This document shows positions 28,285 through 37,946 of a stretch of DNA of 64,000 bases, in pieces (positions within the stretch are counted from its first letter, which is position 1; every line of letters starts with the position of its first letter). The stretch is from Paracoccus sp. (in: a-proteobacteria) (lineage in GTDB: Bacteria > Pseudomonadota > Alphaproteobacteria > Rhodobacterales > Rhodobacteraceae), in assembly GCF_030538495.1 (NCBI RefSeq), contig NZ_JAUNTW010000001.1:210736-274735 (forward strand), written 5' to 3'. The notes beneath the pieces are model-generated. The model did no database searches, was not told the DNA's origin, and saw nothing but the letters and a program-made list of their open reading frames with translations. The position numbers and the translations under genes are program-made.

Positions 28285-28843
28285 CGGAACCGTTGCAATA
28301 ACCAGCATCCTGCGCGGCGGCGTCGCCGGTGATGGCCGCGTCCCAGGCCAGAACCTGCGCCGCGATCAAGCCGCGCGCGCCCTGGAACAGGCGCAGGGCG
28401 ACAGCCTCGCCGATGGTCAGGTCCGAAAACCCCGACTGGCGCAGCACCTCGATATGGATGAACACATCGTCGCTTTGGCCAAAAACATTGGCGAAACCAA
28501 AGCCTTTTTGCTTATCGAACCATTTCACGCGCGCGGCATGCAGTGGCAACTGATCCAAGTTTTCGATCACGTCCTGTCCCAAATCCGCGATAGGGGGCGT
28601 GCCGTCACCTTCTGGCGCCCATATTTCGACAACTTCGGTTGCCTGAATGCCGCGTGCCGTGACATGAGCCCGCACCACCATGCGCGCATTATCCGCAACC
28701 GAGCTGCGACCAAAATTCCGCAGCACATTCGCGTGCAGCAAAACATCCGCGCCGCCGTCGCTGTCCAGAATGAAGCCGTACCCCTTGGCAGGATCAAACC
28801 ACTTGACCAAGCCAGTAATCAGCTTTGCATGGTCATCATTCAT
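28265..28843 (-). CDS. Cold-shock protein with two CSD domains
   Basis: A 192-residue nucleic acid-binding protein with two cold-shock domains. The first (residues 9-70) has GLVKWFDPAKGYGFI and DVLLHANVL; the second (about 103-165) has ARVKWFDKQKGFGFANV and DVFIHIEVL. Both RNP1-like and RNP2-like strands are intact. The linker between them and the C-terminal tail are acidic. Twin-CSD proteins are common in Alphaproteobacteria as RNA chaperones. It is first in a two-gene unit with DUF192. Confidence 0.92.
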   Translation of the reverse strand: MNDDHAKLITGLVKWFDPAKGYGFILDSDGGADVLLHANVLRNFGRSSVADNARMVVRAHVTARGIQATEVVEIWAPEGDGTPPIADLGQDVIENLDQLPLHAARVKWFDKQKGFGFANVFGQSDDVFIHIEVLRQSGFSDLTIGEAVALRLFQGARGLIAAQVLAWDAAITGDAAAQDAGYCNGSDENAAL

Positions 28844-28990
28844 CCAAGCAACCTCGCTTTGCTCAATAAGAGGCCAGAGTTATGCGTGATTTTTTCACAC
28901 AATGCAAATCGGCCTTATCTATCGCGCATCGCAAACACACAAATCAACCGTGAAAGGCACAAAAAACCATTCTTTACCTAACGTCAATAG

Positions 28991-29605
28991 TCACGGTGAC
29001 AGCCGGACGACATTCCAGGCTTGATTATTGTTCAGGCTCCACCGAAACCGGTCATGCAACCGAAAGGCGCCATCGGCCCAGAACTCGATCTGCACCGGTG
29101 TGATTCGGAACCCACCCCAAAACGGCGGGCGCGGCGGGTTCAGGCCGTGGATCACGCCCTGACGCGCGGCTTCGGCCATCAGGGTGGTGCGGCTGTCCAA
29201 GGGCTGCGACTGGTGCGACGCCCACGCCCCCACCCGGCTTTGCAAGGCCCGGCTGGCGAAATAGGCGTCGGCGTCCGGACCATCTTCGCGCATCACCGTT
29301 CCACGCACGCGAATCTGACGGCGCAGCGATTTCCAATGCATCACAAACGCCGCCTTGCCGGTCCCCGCGATCTGCTGGCCCTTGGCGCTGTTATAATTGG
29401 TGTAAAAGACAAATGACCCGGCGGTCCCCTGCCCTTCGATGTCCTTTAACAGCACCATCCGCACATCGGGCAATCCGTCGGCGTCCACTGTGGACAGCGC
29501 CATGGCGTTCGGATCATTGGGTTCGGTTTTTTCAGCCTCGGCCAGCCAGTTACGGGCAATGTCGAACGGATCATTGCCTGCAAAAATCCCGCTTCTGTCG
29601 GTCAT
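28991..29605 (-). CDS. pdxH: Pyridoxamine 5'-phosphate oxidase
   Basis: The FMN enzyme of the last step in PLP synthesis, 204 residues. [40 protein letters not shown] and the C-terminal [18 protein letters not shown] are family blocks. MTDRSGIF at 29605 has AAAGA before it; the longer frame runs over the fabI promoter and is not likely. It is divergent from fabI, 74 bases apart. Confidence 0.95.
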   Translation of the reverse strand: MTDRSGIFAGNDPFDIARNWLAEAEKTEPNDPNAMALSTVDADGLPDVRMVLLKDIEGQGTAGSFVFYTNYNSAKGQQIAGTGKAAFVMHWKSLRRQIRVRGTVMREDGPDADAYFASRALQSRVGAWASHQSQPLDSRTTLMAEAARQGVIHGLNPPRPPFWGGFRITPVQIEFWADGAFRLHDRFRWSLNNNQAWNVVRLSP

Positions 29606-29679
29606 GTGTGCGATCTTTCTTGATGCCTTGCGTGACTTACCATAATCACAGCAAAAAGTTGAGCCGTAGGGGGTCATGA

Positions 29680-30507
29680 ATGTCAACAAGCGAAAAAACG
29701 GGCCTGATGGCTGGCAAACGTGGCCTGATTATGGGGCTGGCAAACGATAAATCCATCGCATGGGGCATTGCCAAAGCACTGGGCGATCAGGGCGCGGAAC
29801 TGGCCTTCAGCTATCAGGGCGATGCCCTGAAAAAGCGGGTCGAGCCGCTGGCCGCGCAACTGGGATCGTCGCTGGTCCTGCCCTGCGATGTGGCCGATGA
29901 AGCGTCGATCGACGATCTGTTCGCGGCTTTGCAACAGGAATGGGGAACGCTGGATTTCATCGTTCACGCGATTGGTTTTTCCGACAAAGAACAGCTGCGC
30001 GGCCGTTACGCCGAAACCACGCGCGACAATTTCATGATGACGATGGATATTTCCGTCTATTCCTTCACCGCCGTTGCGCGCCGCGCCGCCGCGATGATGC
30101 CGAATGGCGGGTCGATGCTGACCCTGACCTATTACGGGGCCGAGCGCGTCATGCCGCATTACAATGTGATGGGCGTCGCCAAAGCCGCGCTTGAGGCCTC
30201 GGTCCGTTATCTGGCCGAAGATTTCGGCAAAGACGGTATCCGCGTCAATTCCATCAGCGCCGGTCCCATCAAAACGCTGGCCGCGTCGGGGATTGGTGAT
30301 TTCCGTTACATCATGAAATGGAATGAACTGAACTCGCCCCTGCGCCGCAATGTGACGCAAGAAGACGTGGGCAAATCCGCGCTGTATCTGCTGTCCGATC
30401 TGGGATCGGGTGTTACGGGCGAAACGCATCACGTTGATGCGGGTTACCACGTTGTCGGCATGAAGGCTGTGGACGCGCCCGACATCGCCACCGTGGTCAA
30501 AGGCTGA
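29680..30507 (+). CDS. fabI: Enoyl-ACP reductase (NADH), FabI
   Basis: This enzyme does the last reduction in each fatty acid elongation cycle; 275 residues. The N-terminal [16 protein letters not shown] is the NADH-binding loop of FabI, and the catalytic pair appears as Tyr-x6-Lys in [11 protein letters not shown], the FabI spacing rather than the SDR Tyr-x3-Lys. AGGGGG precedes the ATG by seven bases. It is monocistronic or leads lysE and gpt. Confidence 0.95.
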   Translation: MSTSEKTGLMAGKRGLIMGLANDKSIAWGIAKALGDQGAELAFSYQGDALKKRVEPLAAQLGSSLVLPCDVADEASIDDLFAALQQEWGTLDFIVHAIGFSDKEQLRGRYAETTRDNFMMTMDISVYSFTAVARRAAAMMPNGGSMLTLTYYGAERVMPHYNVMGVAKAALEASVRYLAEDFGKDGIRVNSISAGPIKTLAASGIGDFRYIMKWNELNSPLRRNVTQEDVGKSALYLLSDLGSGVTGETHHVDAGYHVVGMKAVDAPDIATVVKG

Positions 30508-30521
30508 GATTTCGGTTCTTT

Positions 30522-30543
30522 GAGTATTTAGACACAGAAGAAG
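30522..30543 (+). repeat. Dispersed 22-base intergenic repeat, copy B
   Basis: GAGTATTTAGACACAGAAGA plus AG matches copy A in 19 of 22 positions. Here it lies just before the LysE gene, and its AGAAG end may act as the ribosome-binding site of that gene. Confidence 0.5.
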
Positions 30544-30550
30544 CCGGGCG

Positions 30551-31165
30551 ATGCTGTCGATTACCGCCGATCAGCTTGCGGCTTTTGTCGCGACCCTGAC
30601 CGTGGCGATTCTGTCGCCCGGTCCCGGCGTGATCGCGGTGTCGCAAAGCGCGTTTGCGTTAGGGTCGCGGCGGGCCTTGGTCTATGGCTGGGGGCTCGCG
30701 TTTGGGGCGTCGTTATGGTGCCTGTTTTCGCTGCTGGGGCTGACGGTGCTGTTCCGGGTGGTGCCGTGGACCTATGCCCTGCTAAAGCTGGCGGGCGGGG
30801 CCTATCTGATCTGGATTGCGTGGAATATGTGGCGTCATGCGCGTGATCCCCTGCCCGACCCGGCGCAAGGGGCGGCGGGAATCAGCCTGTGGGGCGGTAT
30901 GATTCTGAACCTGTCGAACCCGAAACCCGCGCTGTTTTATTCCGCCGTTCTGTTGTCGCTGTTCCCTGTGATGCTTACGGTTGCCGATAAGGCCGCGATT
31001 TACGCAACGGCATTGTCGGTCGAGCTGTTCTTTTACACCGCTTTGGCGCATCTGATGGCTTTGCCATGGCTGCGGCGTCGGTATTATGGCGCGAAATTCT
31101 GGATCGACCGGGGGGCGGGGCTGGCCATTGGCCTGTTGGGCCTGTCCCTGATCATCCCCAACTAA
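30551..31165 (+). CDS. LysE/RhtB family amino-acid exporter
   Basis: A 204-residue inner-membrane protein with about six hydrophobic helices. The start [30 protein letters not shown] carries the PGP motif of the LysE family, and [18 protein letters not shown] is the second signature. Its substrate is not predictable. It is followed 11 bases later by gpt on the same strand, and the copy-B repeat abuts its start. Confidence 0.88.
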   Translation: MLSITADQLAAFVATLTVAILSPGPGVIAVSQSAFALGSRRALVYGWGLAFGASLWCLFSLLGLTVLFRVVPWTYALLKLAGGAYLIWIAWNMWRHARDPLPDPAQGAAGISLWGGMILNLSNPKPALFYSAVLLSLFPVMLTVADKAAIYATALSVELFFYTALAHLMALPWLRRRYYGAKFWIDRGAGLAIGLLGLSLIIPN

Positions 31166-31176
31166 AGGAACCTGCA

Positions 31177-31677
31177 ATGACCGAGCGTTTACCCCACGAA
31201 AAGGGCTTTCACGTCAGTTGGGACCAGCTGCACCGCGATGCGCGCGCCTTGGCCTGGCGTCTGGATGGCAATGACTGGCGCGCCGTAGTGGCCGTGACGC
31301 GCGGCGGCTTGGTTCCGGCGATGATCGTGGCGCGCGAATTGGACATCCGCACGATCGACACGATCAGCATCCGTTCGTATAAAGGTCAGGGCGCTGCTGC
31401 CGGTCAGGGCGAATTGCAGGTGCTGAACCAGCCCGACCCCGCGCTGATGGGCGACGGCACCGGGATTCTGGTCGTCGATGATCTGGTTGATTCGGGGCGC
31501 ACGCTGGAACTGATCCATCAGATGTATCCCAAGGCGCATTTTGCGACCGTCTATGCCAAACCCAAGGGCAAACCGATGGTGCAAAGCTATGTCACCGAGG
31601 TGTCGCAGGATACCTGGATTTTCTTCCCGTGGGATATGGCGCTGCAATATGTCCAGCCCTTCCGCGGCGAGGATTGA
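31177..31677 (+). CDS. gpt: Xanthine phosphoribosyltransferase
   Basis: A purine-salvage enzyme of 166 residues that turns xanthine and guanine into nucleotides. The PRPP-binding motif is [16 protein letters not shown], and [21 protein letters not shown] is the N-terminal block of the Gpt family. AAAGGAACC precedes the ATG at 31177, so the longer frame to 31066 is rejected. The stop overlaps the next start as TGATG. Confidence 0.94.
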   Translation: MTERLPHEKGFHVSWDQLHRDARALAWRLDGNDWRAVVAVTRGGLVPAMIVARELDIRTIDTISIRSYKGQGAAAGQGELQVLNQPDPALMGDGTGILVVDDLVDSGRTLELIHQMYPKAHFATVYAKPKGKPMVQSYVTEVSQDTWIFFPWDMALQYVQPFRGED

Positions 31678-32195
31678 TGCACCATCGGCGCGGGCGGTAT
31701 GGCGTTCTGCATGGGCTGTTTCAGGCCAGCATCGCCATGAAAGCCGCCTTTGCCACGCTGGAAACGCTGTCCGGCGCGGCGTTGTTATGGGCCAGCAATG
31801 ACGCCCTGATCGGGTTGGTGGACTGGCTGACCCACGCCGAATTGATCGAGGATCCGACCGCCCCCGTCGCAGGCTGGCTGGTGGCGCAGGCGGCGCGGTT
31901 CGACGCCAGCAGCCAGCATTTTTATGCGCTTTACCTGCTGGGCCATGGCGCGATTAAGCTGGTCGTTCTGGCGCTGTTGGCGCGGCGGATTTCCTTTGCC
32001 TATCCGTTGGCTATGGTCGCGTTTGCGGGGTTTGTTGTGTATCAACTGCACCGCTGGACGCTGACCGGGTCGCCGGTGATGCTGGCGCTGTCGGCCTTTG
32101 ACGGGTTGGTGATCTGGCTGACATGGCGGGAATGGCGGTCCGGCCCTGCGCGCGATATTCCGCCGGTCGCGGGAACCGCCACGGAACCGAAGTAA
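31677..32195 (+). CDS. DUF2127 family membrane protein
   Basis: A 172-residue integral membrane protein with about four helices (AFATLETLSGAALLW; HFYALYLLGHGAIKLVVLALL; AYPLAMVAFAGFVVYQL; VMLALSAFDGLVIWLTW). HGAIKLVVLALL is characteristic of DUF2127. Function unknown. The start is coupled to the gpt stop through TGATG; earlier in-frame ATG codons lie inside gpt. Confidence 0.8.
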   Translation: MHHRRGRYGVLHGLFQASIAMKAAFATLETLSGAALLWASNDALIGLVDWLTHAELIEDPTAPVAGWLVAQAARFDASSQHFYALYLLGHGAIKLVVLALLARRISFAYPLAMVAFAGFVVYQLHRWTLTGSPVMLALSAFDGLVIWLTWREWRSGPARDIPPVAGTATEPK

Positions 32196-32259
32196 CGCCC
32201 GCGCATTATCCTGACAGTCGCACGCAACAATGTGTCGCGAACAAACAGGAGATCAGAAT

Positions 32260-32883
32260 ATGCGTAAGCTTCTTTTGACCACCATCATTGCCCTGCCGCT
32301 GTCGATGGGCGCGGCACTGGCTCAGGACACGGCCGCCCCGAACGCCCAACAGGCCGCCGAGGCGCAGGCCGCCGCTGACAAAGCTGCCGCCGAGGCATCC
32401 GCCGCCACCAAGGTCGAGGTGCAGCAAGCCGCAGGTGAATTGCGGATCGACTGGATCACCGGCACCACCGTTCACGCGCCCGACGGCACCAGCATCGGGT
32501 CGATCAACGACCTGATCATCAGCGAAGATGGCCAGATGAAGGCCGCTATCGTTGGCGTCGGTGGTTTTCTGGGCATCGGCCAGAAACAAATCGCGCTGCC
32601 GTGGTCGGATTTGACGATCAACTTTGACGCGCGCGAAATCACCAGCACCCTGACGAAGGAAGAGGCCGACGCCGCGCCGGAATATGTGTTCCGCGATCAG
32701 GCGCAGGCCCCGGCGGCAACGGCTGGCACCGCGCCCGCTCCGGCGGCCACGGACATGCCGCCCGCAGCGCCGGTCGAAACGGCACCGCCCGTTGAACCGA
32801 CGCCCGCGCCTTTGGAACCTGCGCCCGCCCCGGCGGAAACGGCCCCGGTGGATGGCACCACCACCCCGGCACCGACCAACTGA
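32260..32883 (+). CDS. PRC-barrel domain exported protein
   Basis: A 207-residue secreted protein: signal peptide (residues 1-21, ending ALAQ), an Ala-rich helix, a PRC-barrel domain (about 45-125; GTTVHAPDGTSIGSINDLIISEDG and VGVGGFLGIGQKQIALPW) and a Pro/Ala-rich tail of about 70 residues. PRC-barrel proteins bind partners or RNA-processing factors; no role is assigned. CAGGAG lies before the ATG at 32260. It is monocistronic and closed by a strong terminator. Confidence 0.85.
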   Translation: MRKLLLTTIIALPLSMGAALAQDTAAPNAQQAAEAQAAADKAAAEASAATKVEVQQAAGELRIDWITGTTVHAPDGTSIGSINDLIISEDGQMKAAIVGVGGFLGIGQKQIALPWSDLTINFDAREITSTLTKEEADAAPEYVFRDQAQAPAATAGTAPAPAATDMPPAAPVETAPPVEPTPAPLEPAPAPAETAPVDGTTTPAPTN

Positions 32884-32890
32884 TCATACA

Positions 32891-32920
32891 AAAATGGCGG
32901 CCACCCGGCCGCCATTTTTT
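32891..32920. terminator. Bidirectional terminator between PRC-barrel gene and trpE
   Basis: A perfect 12-bp stem AAAATGGCGGCC/GGCCGCCATTTT with loop ACCC. It has a U-run on both strands and the plus-strand T-run overlaps the trpE stop codon. Confidence 0.88.
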
Positions 32921-34421
32921 ATCCGTTCCCGCGAACAAACCGGGCCGCGCCCTCGGCCGCGCGTTGCAGGGCGCGGCTTTTGTTGACGGTTTCCATAAAC
33001 TCAGCCTCGGGGTCGCTGTCGTAAACAACGCCGCCGCCCGCCTGAATATACAGCGCGCCATCCTTAATCACGCCGGTGCGCAGGGCGATGCACATATCCA
33101 TTTCGCCATTGGCCGCGAAATAGCCGACCCCGCCGCCGTAAACGCCGCGCTTTTCGGGTTCCAGTTCGTCGATGATTTCCATGGCCCGCACCTTGGGCGC
33201 GCCGCTGACCGTTCCCGCAGGCAGCCCCGCCAGCAGCGCCGACAACGCATCCTGATCATCGCGCAATTCGCCCACCACATTCGACACAATATGCATCACA
33301 TGGCTGTAGCGTTCGATGACGAATTGTTCGGTCGGGCGCACCGTGCCGGGACGCGCCACGCGACCCACATCATTGCGGCCCAGATCCAGCAGCATCAGAT
33401 GTTCGGCCAGTTCCTTATGATCGCCCAGCAGATCGGCTTCGAGCGCGCGATCCTCGGCCTCGTCCGCGCCACGGTGGCGGGTGCCGGCAATGGGGCGGAT
33501 GGTGACCTGATTGTCGCGCAGACGCACCAGAATTTCCGGGCTGGCCCCCGCAATCTGAAAATCGCCCATATTCAGGAAAAACATAAAGGGCGACGGATTC
33601 GTGCGGCGCAGGCTGCGATACAGCGCAAAGGGCGGCAGCGGGAAATCCATCCGCCAGCGTTGCGACGGCACCACCTGAAAGATGTCCCCGGCGCGGATGT
33701 AATCCTTGGCGCGTTCAACGGCGGCCAGATAATCGGGTTTGGTGAAGTTCGACACCGGTTCGCCGATCCGCGCATCCTGACCCAAGGCGCGGGGTTCGGA
33801 CGGTTGCCGGTCCAGCGACCGCAGCGCGTCCATCACCCGTTCCGCCGCACGGGCATAGGCCGCGCGCGCATCGCCGCCGTCATGCCAGGCGGGGGCGCAG
33901 AGGGTGACTTCGCCCTTCACCCCGTCCAGAACGGCGACGACGGACGGGCGCATCAGGATCGCATCGGGCAAGTGCAGCGGGTCGGGATTCACATCGGGCA
34001 GATGTTCGACCAGCCGGATCATGTCATAGCCCAGATAACCAAACAGCCCCGCCGCCACCGGCGGCACGCCTTCCGGCATCGTGTCGATCCGCGTTTCCGA
34101 AATCAGCGCCCGCAGGCTGTCCAGCGGGTGACGGTCATCATCCTGAAAATCCTGCGAAAACCGCGCGTTGCGATTGATCCGGGCGCGGCCATCATGGCAT
34201 TGCCAGATCAGGTCAGGCTTCATCCCCACCACGGAATAACGCCCGCGCACCTCGCCCCCGGTGACGGATTCCAGAACAAAGCTCTGCGGGGCGGCTTCGG
34301 CCAGTTTCAGCATCAGGCTGACCGGCGTGTCCAGATCGGCGGCAAGGCGGGTCGTCACCAGCTGGTTCCGGCCCGCATCCCATTCGCGCTGAAAATCAGC
34401 AAAATCAGGCGAAAGCTGCAT
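32919..34421 (-). CDS. trpE: Anthranilate synthase component I
   Basis: The chorismate-using subunit, 500 residues. The C-terminal block has NPSPFMFFLNMGDFQIAGASPEILVR, GTRHRGADEAEDRALEADLL and PAGTVSGAPKVRAMEIIDE. The N-terminal region contains LLESVTGGEVRGRYSV-like residues (FVLESVTGGEVRGRYSVVGMKP), the tryptophan feedback site. The start is the ATG at 34421, which overlaps the ppiD stop as TGATG; the frame one codon earlier is TTG. Its glutaminase partner trpG lies 2.9 kb away on the other strand. Confidence 0.96.
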   Translation of the reverse strand: MQLSPDFADFQREWDAGRNQLVTTRLAADLDTPVSLMLKLAEAAPQSFVLESVTGGEVRGRYSVVGMKPDLIWQCHDGRARINRNARFSQDFQDDDRHPLDSLRALISETRIDTMPEGVPPVAAGLFGYLGYDMIRLVEHLPDVNPDPLHLPDAILMRPSVVAVLDGVKGEVTLCAPAWHDGGDARAAYARAAERVMDALRSLDRQPSEPRALGQDARIGEPVSNFTKPDYLAAVERAKDYIRAGDIFQVVPSQRWRMDFPLPPFALYRSLRRTNPSPFMFFLNMGDFQIAGASPEILVRLRDNQVTIRPIAGTRHRGADEAEDRALEADLLGDHKELAEHLMLLDLGRNDVGRVARPGTVRPTEQFVIERYSHVMHIVSNVVGELRDDQDALSALLAGLPAGTVSGAPKVRAMEIIDELEPEKRGVYGGGVGYFAANGEMDMCIALRTGVIKDGALYIQAGGGVVYDSDPEAEFMETVNKSRALQRAAEGAARFVRGNG

Positions 34422-36304
34422 CAATAAACCTGCGCATTGATCGCGTTGATGGCGGACTGGTTCACCTCGATCCGGGTGCCGCGCTGAATAGAACGGGCAT
34501 AGAATTCAAACACATCGGCCTGCAAGGACTGACCCAGACGGCCCGCCACAACCGACTGAATCCGCTGCGCGTCATCGCCGGTCAGATCGGCGGCATGGGT
34601 CTGATCCAGACGGACCAGAAACACCCGGTCGCCCGCATCGACCAGTTCCACCTCACCCGGTTCGGACAGGGTAAACGCCTGTTCCAAAGCCTGCGCGGGC
34701 AGCGCGGCCATCCAACTGTCGCGGGTCAGGCCGGTTTCGACGGTCCATTCCGGCGCGGGGTCAGCTTCGGGCGCGGCCCCGTTCAGCGGCGCAGTCGTTT
34801 CGGCAAGCGCGGCCACCTGCTGATCGGCGCCCAGTTTCAGCAATTGACGGTGCAGTTCGCCCGCCCGCCAATCGGCCAGCACATCCGCGCGCACATCGTC
34901 AAACGGAATCAGAGCGGGCGGAACCACCTCGTCCAGACGCAGGGCGAACAGCCCACCATCGGCCAGCGTCAACAGTTCGGGGAAGTCATTCACGCTGATC
35001 GCTGCGGCGCGGTCGCGGAACGCCTGATACCCGGCAATGCTGCCTTCGGCGGCGGGGGTGGTTTCCGACCAGTCGATCTGGCCCAGCTCCATTTCCGTAT
35101 CCGCCGCGATTTGTTCCAGCGTGTCACCACCCGCCAGACGGTCTTCCAGATCAAGCATCCGGTCGCGGATCACGCGGGCGGCGCGGTCCAGTGCCGCTTC
35201 GGCCCGCAGGCTGTCGCGGGCCTGATCAAAGCTGACATCGACCGGATCCAGAATCGCGTTCACCGCAAACAGCGCGGGGCCAAGATCGGTCTGCACCGGC
35301 CCAACCACACCCGGTTGTTGCAGCGCGAACACCGCGTCACCGGCGGCACCCAGCGACGCCTGCGTCACCTCGCCCATGTCGATCGCGTCCAGCGTCAGCC
35401 CGCGTTGCAGCACGAAAAATTCAAACGGCGCTTCGTTCGCGTCGATCTGAGCCTTGGCGGCGGTTGCCTCGGGTTCGGACGGGAACACCAGACGGCTGAC
35501 CAGACGGCGTTCGGGTTGCTGAAATTCGGCCAGATGCGCGTCATAGGTCTGACGCAGCGACGCCTCATCCAGATCAACGGTCGGGGCCAGCATTGCGGGC
35601 GTCACCCAGACATAGCTGATGCGGCGGATTTCCGGCGCGGTAAAGCGGGCGGCATTGGCGCTGTGCCATGCCTGCAAGGTCGCTTCGTCCGGTTCGGCAA
35701 TCGCGGCGGGCAGGTCCGATTCCACCAATTCGCGCCAGCTGATGTCGCGGGTTTCCAGAACCCAGCCGGTCGTTTGATTGACCATGGCCTGCGGCGCCAC
35801 CACGCCCCCGGCAATCGCGCGCTGCAACAGCATCCGCGATTCATCCACGCGCACGGTTTCCTCTAACTCATTGGCCGACATGCGTTCGCGGCGCAGAAAA
35901 TCGTCATAGGCGGCGCGGCTGAACTGACCCGTAATCCCTTGAAATCCGGGAATACTGGCGATGACATTGGCGACATGCTGATCGCCCACCGACACGCCCA
36001 TCAGGCGCGCCTGTTCGGCCAGCGATGCGGCGGTGAACAATTGCGCCTGCACCTGCTGGGTCAGGCCGATCTGCTGCGCCTCGGTCGCGGAAATATGGCG
36101 GCCGGTCTGCTGCGACAGGGCGTTCATCTGACTTTGCAGCGCGCGGGCGTATTGATCGGCGGTGATTTTCGTGTCGCCAACCGCCCCCACCCCGGACGAG
36201 CCGCCGGAAAAGCTGGTGATCCCGAAACCGCCCAAACCCACGACCATCAGACCCATCAGGATCCACACAATCGTTGACTTGCCCGTTCTGCGCAGATTCG
36301 ACAT
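34421..36304 (-). CDS. PpiD/SurA-type periplasmic peptidyl-prolyl isomerase
   Basis: A membrane-anchored chaperone of 627 residues. The N terminus (residues 1-35) has a single membrane helix, STIVWILMGLMVVGLGGFGITSF, then the SurA N-terminal chaperone-like helices (GDTKITADQYARALQSQMNALSQQTG) and a parvulin-like region (about 240-370), which looks poorly conserved. PpiD assists outer-membrane proteins as they leave the Sec channel. MSNLRRTGKST at 36304 follows GGGGCGG. It is translationally coupled to trpE, a pairing seen in Rhodobacterales. Confidence 0.88.
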   Translation of the reverse strand: MSNLRRTGKSTIVWILMGLMVVGLGGFGITSFSGGSSGVGAVGDTKITADQYARALQSQMNALSQQTGRHISATEAQQIGLTQQVQAQLFTAASLAEQARLMGVSVGDQHVANVIASIPGFQGITGQFSRAAYDDFLRRERMSANELEETVRVDESRMLLQRAIAGGVVAPQAMVNQTTGWVLETRDISWRELVESDLPAAIAEPDEATLQAWHSANAARFTAPEIRRISYVWVTPAMLAPTVDLDEASLRQTYDAHLAEFQQPERRLVSRLVFPSEPEATAAKAQIDANEAPFEFFVLQRGLTLDAIDMGEVTQASLGAAGDAVFALQQPGVVGPVQTDLGPALFAVNAILDPVDVSFDQARDSLRAEAALDRAARVIRDRMLDLEDRLAGGDTLEQIAADTEMELGQIDWSETTPAAEGSIAGYQAFRDRAAAISVNDFPELLTLADGGLFALRLDEVVPPALIPFDDVRADVLADWRAGELHRQLLKLGADQQVAALAETTAPLNGAAPEADPAPEWTVETGLTRDSWMAALPAQALEQAFTLSEPGEVELVDAGDRVFLVRLDQTHAADLTGDDAQRIQSVVAGRLGQSLQADVFEFYARSIQRGTRIEVNQSAINAINAQVY

Positions 36305-36446
36305 GATGCGCCGCCCCTTTATTTTATCTTGCACGCTGTCTTAGGACGACGCGCCGCGCGCGACAACCCTGTGGCCCACATGGCGAAGGGCCGGGCGGCA
36401 AAAAAAGCCGGGGCGGATGCTGCGTGGTGTTTTCGGCGCATGAAGG

Positions 36447-37238
36447 TTAATCGCGACCCAGATTGAGCGCGGGCAGCCGCAAATCCGGCGCGGCCTGTGA
36501 CGCGCCCGCGGGCCGCGTGGATCGTTCCGCCGTCTGGTTCGGCGCGGCATCGCGGCTGGGCAAGGCTGCGGGCAAAGCGGGCGTGTGGGGCCGCGCCACA
36601 TCCCCGACCGAAGGCGCGGCAACCACATCCCCATCCCCGACCAGAGCCGGATCAACACGGCTTGGCCCGGACAGAATTGCGGGCGGAGCCACAGGATCGG
36701 CCAGAATATCCGGCGGCGCGCCCGCCCCCGCCACCTGCGGCAAGGGCGCGGCGGTATCGCGGTCCAGTGCGGTTTCCGACGCGTCGGGCGTGATCGGCGC
36801 AAAATCTCCGCCGCGACCGAATTCAGACCCAACCGGCAGCGTCACATCATCAACTGCGACCGGCACAGGCGGTTGCGGGTCGGTATCCGTCGGCGGGGTT
36901 GGGGTTGGGGTTGGATCGGGCTGAACGGCGCTGTCGGTCGTCGCAACCGCAGTGACGGGCGCGTCGTCGTTCGGCGTCGGCGCAACGTCGGGCAACGCTG
37001 CGCTGTCGTCCGTGACATCAACCACAGGGGCCGCCGCAGCGTTGTCGGCAGGCTCAGCATTAACCACAACTGCGCTTTCCGGGGCTGGCTCAGCGGCAGG
37101 CACCACAGCCGCGCCTGCCTCGGCCTCAGCCACAGCCGAATCCGGCACCACAACCGGCACCGCCAGCGATAACGCAGCCAGAGCCAGCACGCCCAACAAC
37201 GTGCCGTGACACAATCCGATAAAAAACCGGCCTGCCAT
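36447..37238 (-). CDS. Low-complexity secreted protein at the yibQ position
   Basis: A 263-residue protein with one N-terminal membrane or signal segment (FFIGLCHGTLLGVLALAALSLAVPVVV), then only Ala/Pro/Asp/Thr-rich sequence, with a TPTPTPPTDTDP run. No folded domain is seen. From memory of the Rhodobacter sphaeroides trp cluster, a divergent polysaccharide deacetylase (yibQ) lies between trpE and trpG; those proteins start with just such a segment and linker but continue into a catalytic domain. Here the frame stops after ALNLGRD. The start MAGRFFIG follows AAAGGTG. Confidence 0.6.
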   Translation of the reverse strand: MAGRFFIGLCHGTLLGVLALAALSLAVPVVVPDSAVAEAEAGAAVVPAAEPAPESAVVVNAEPADNAAAAPVVDVTDDSAALPDVAPTPNDDAPVTAVATTDSAVQPDPTPTPTPPTDTDPQPPVPVAVDDVTLPVGSEFGRGGDFAPITPDASETALDRDTAAPLPQVAGAGAPPDILADPVAPPAILSGPSRVDPALVGDGDVVAAPSVGDVARPHTPALPAALPSRDAAPNQTAERSTRPAGASQAAPDLRLPALNLGRD

Positions 37239-37315
37239 TGTTGCGTCACCTTTCGGTTTGGGCGGGCTTGACCCCGCCGCGTGGTTCAGCACATCTATAG
37301 CCTATGGATTTTCCG

Positions 37316-37331
37316 GGGGAAACCATTCCCC
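37316..37331 (+). promoter_or_regulatory. Hairpin in the trpG leader
   Basis: GGGGAA and TTCCCC form a 6-bp stem with loop ACCA, 18 bases before the trpG start. There is no tryptophan-rich leader peptide and no U-run, so classical attenuation is not supported. It could be an operator or a block to the ribosome. Confidence 0.3.
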
Positions 37332-37349
37332 TAAAACTTGAGCTAATGA

Positions 37350-37946
37350 ATGGCCTCGATCCTTCTGATTGATAACTACGACAGTTTTACCTGGAACCTT
37401 GTGCATTATATGGGCGAGGCGGGGGCGGATGTGACCGTTCGCCGCAACGATCAGATCACCGTGGCACAGGCGCTTGATCTGAACCCGGACGGCATCGTTC
37501 TATCGCCGGGGCCGTGCGACCCCGATCAGGCGGGCATCTGTCTGGACCTGATCGCGGCGGCGGCTGAACGCGGTTTGCCTCTGTTCGGGGTCTGTCTGGG
37601 GCATCAATCCATCGGGCAGGCCTTTGGCGGGCGGATCGTGCGCGCAAACCGCATTTTGCATGGCAAAGTGGACAATATCGACCATGACGGCACCGGCGTG
37701 TTCACCGGCCTGCCCAACCCGATGCGGGCCACGCGGTATCATTCGCTGACGGTGGAACCCGAAACCCTGCCCGCCTGTCTGCGCGTCACGGCGACATCCG
37801 ATGACGGCACGATCATGGGCCTGATCCACCGTGACCTGCCGATCGAGGGCGTGCAATTCCACCCCGAATCCATTGCGTCCGAACATGGCCATGACATGAT
37901 CCGCAATTTCCTGGACCGCTGCACCCCGCGAAAGGCCGTCGCATGA
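37350..37946 (+). CDS. trpG: Anthranilate synthase component II (glutamine amidotransferase)
   Basis: A 198-residue class I glutaminase that feeds ammonia to Trp[17 protein letters not shown] starts the domain; the catalytic cysteine lies in [10 protein letters not shown] and the His-Glu pair in [13 protein letters not shown]. It heads trpG-trpD-ung-trpC and overlaps trpD by four bases (ATGA). A separate pabA is not seen, so it may also serve folate synthesis. Confidence 0.96.
   Translation: MASILLIDNYDSFTWNLVHYMGEAGADVTVRRNDQITVAQALDLNPDGIVLSPGPCDPDQAGICLDLIAAAAERGLPLFGVCLGHQSIGQAFGGRIVRANRILHGKVDNIDHDGTGVFTGLPNPMRATRYHSLTVEPETLPACLRVTATSDDGTIMGLIHRDLPIEGVQFHPESIASEHGHDMIRNFLDRCTPRKAVA

Noticed and set aside
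27369-28332. Overlapping plus-strand frames of 150-295 codons
   Set aside because: They lie across RNase P RNA and the DUF192 gene; the RNA structure explains the sequence.
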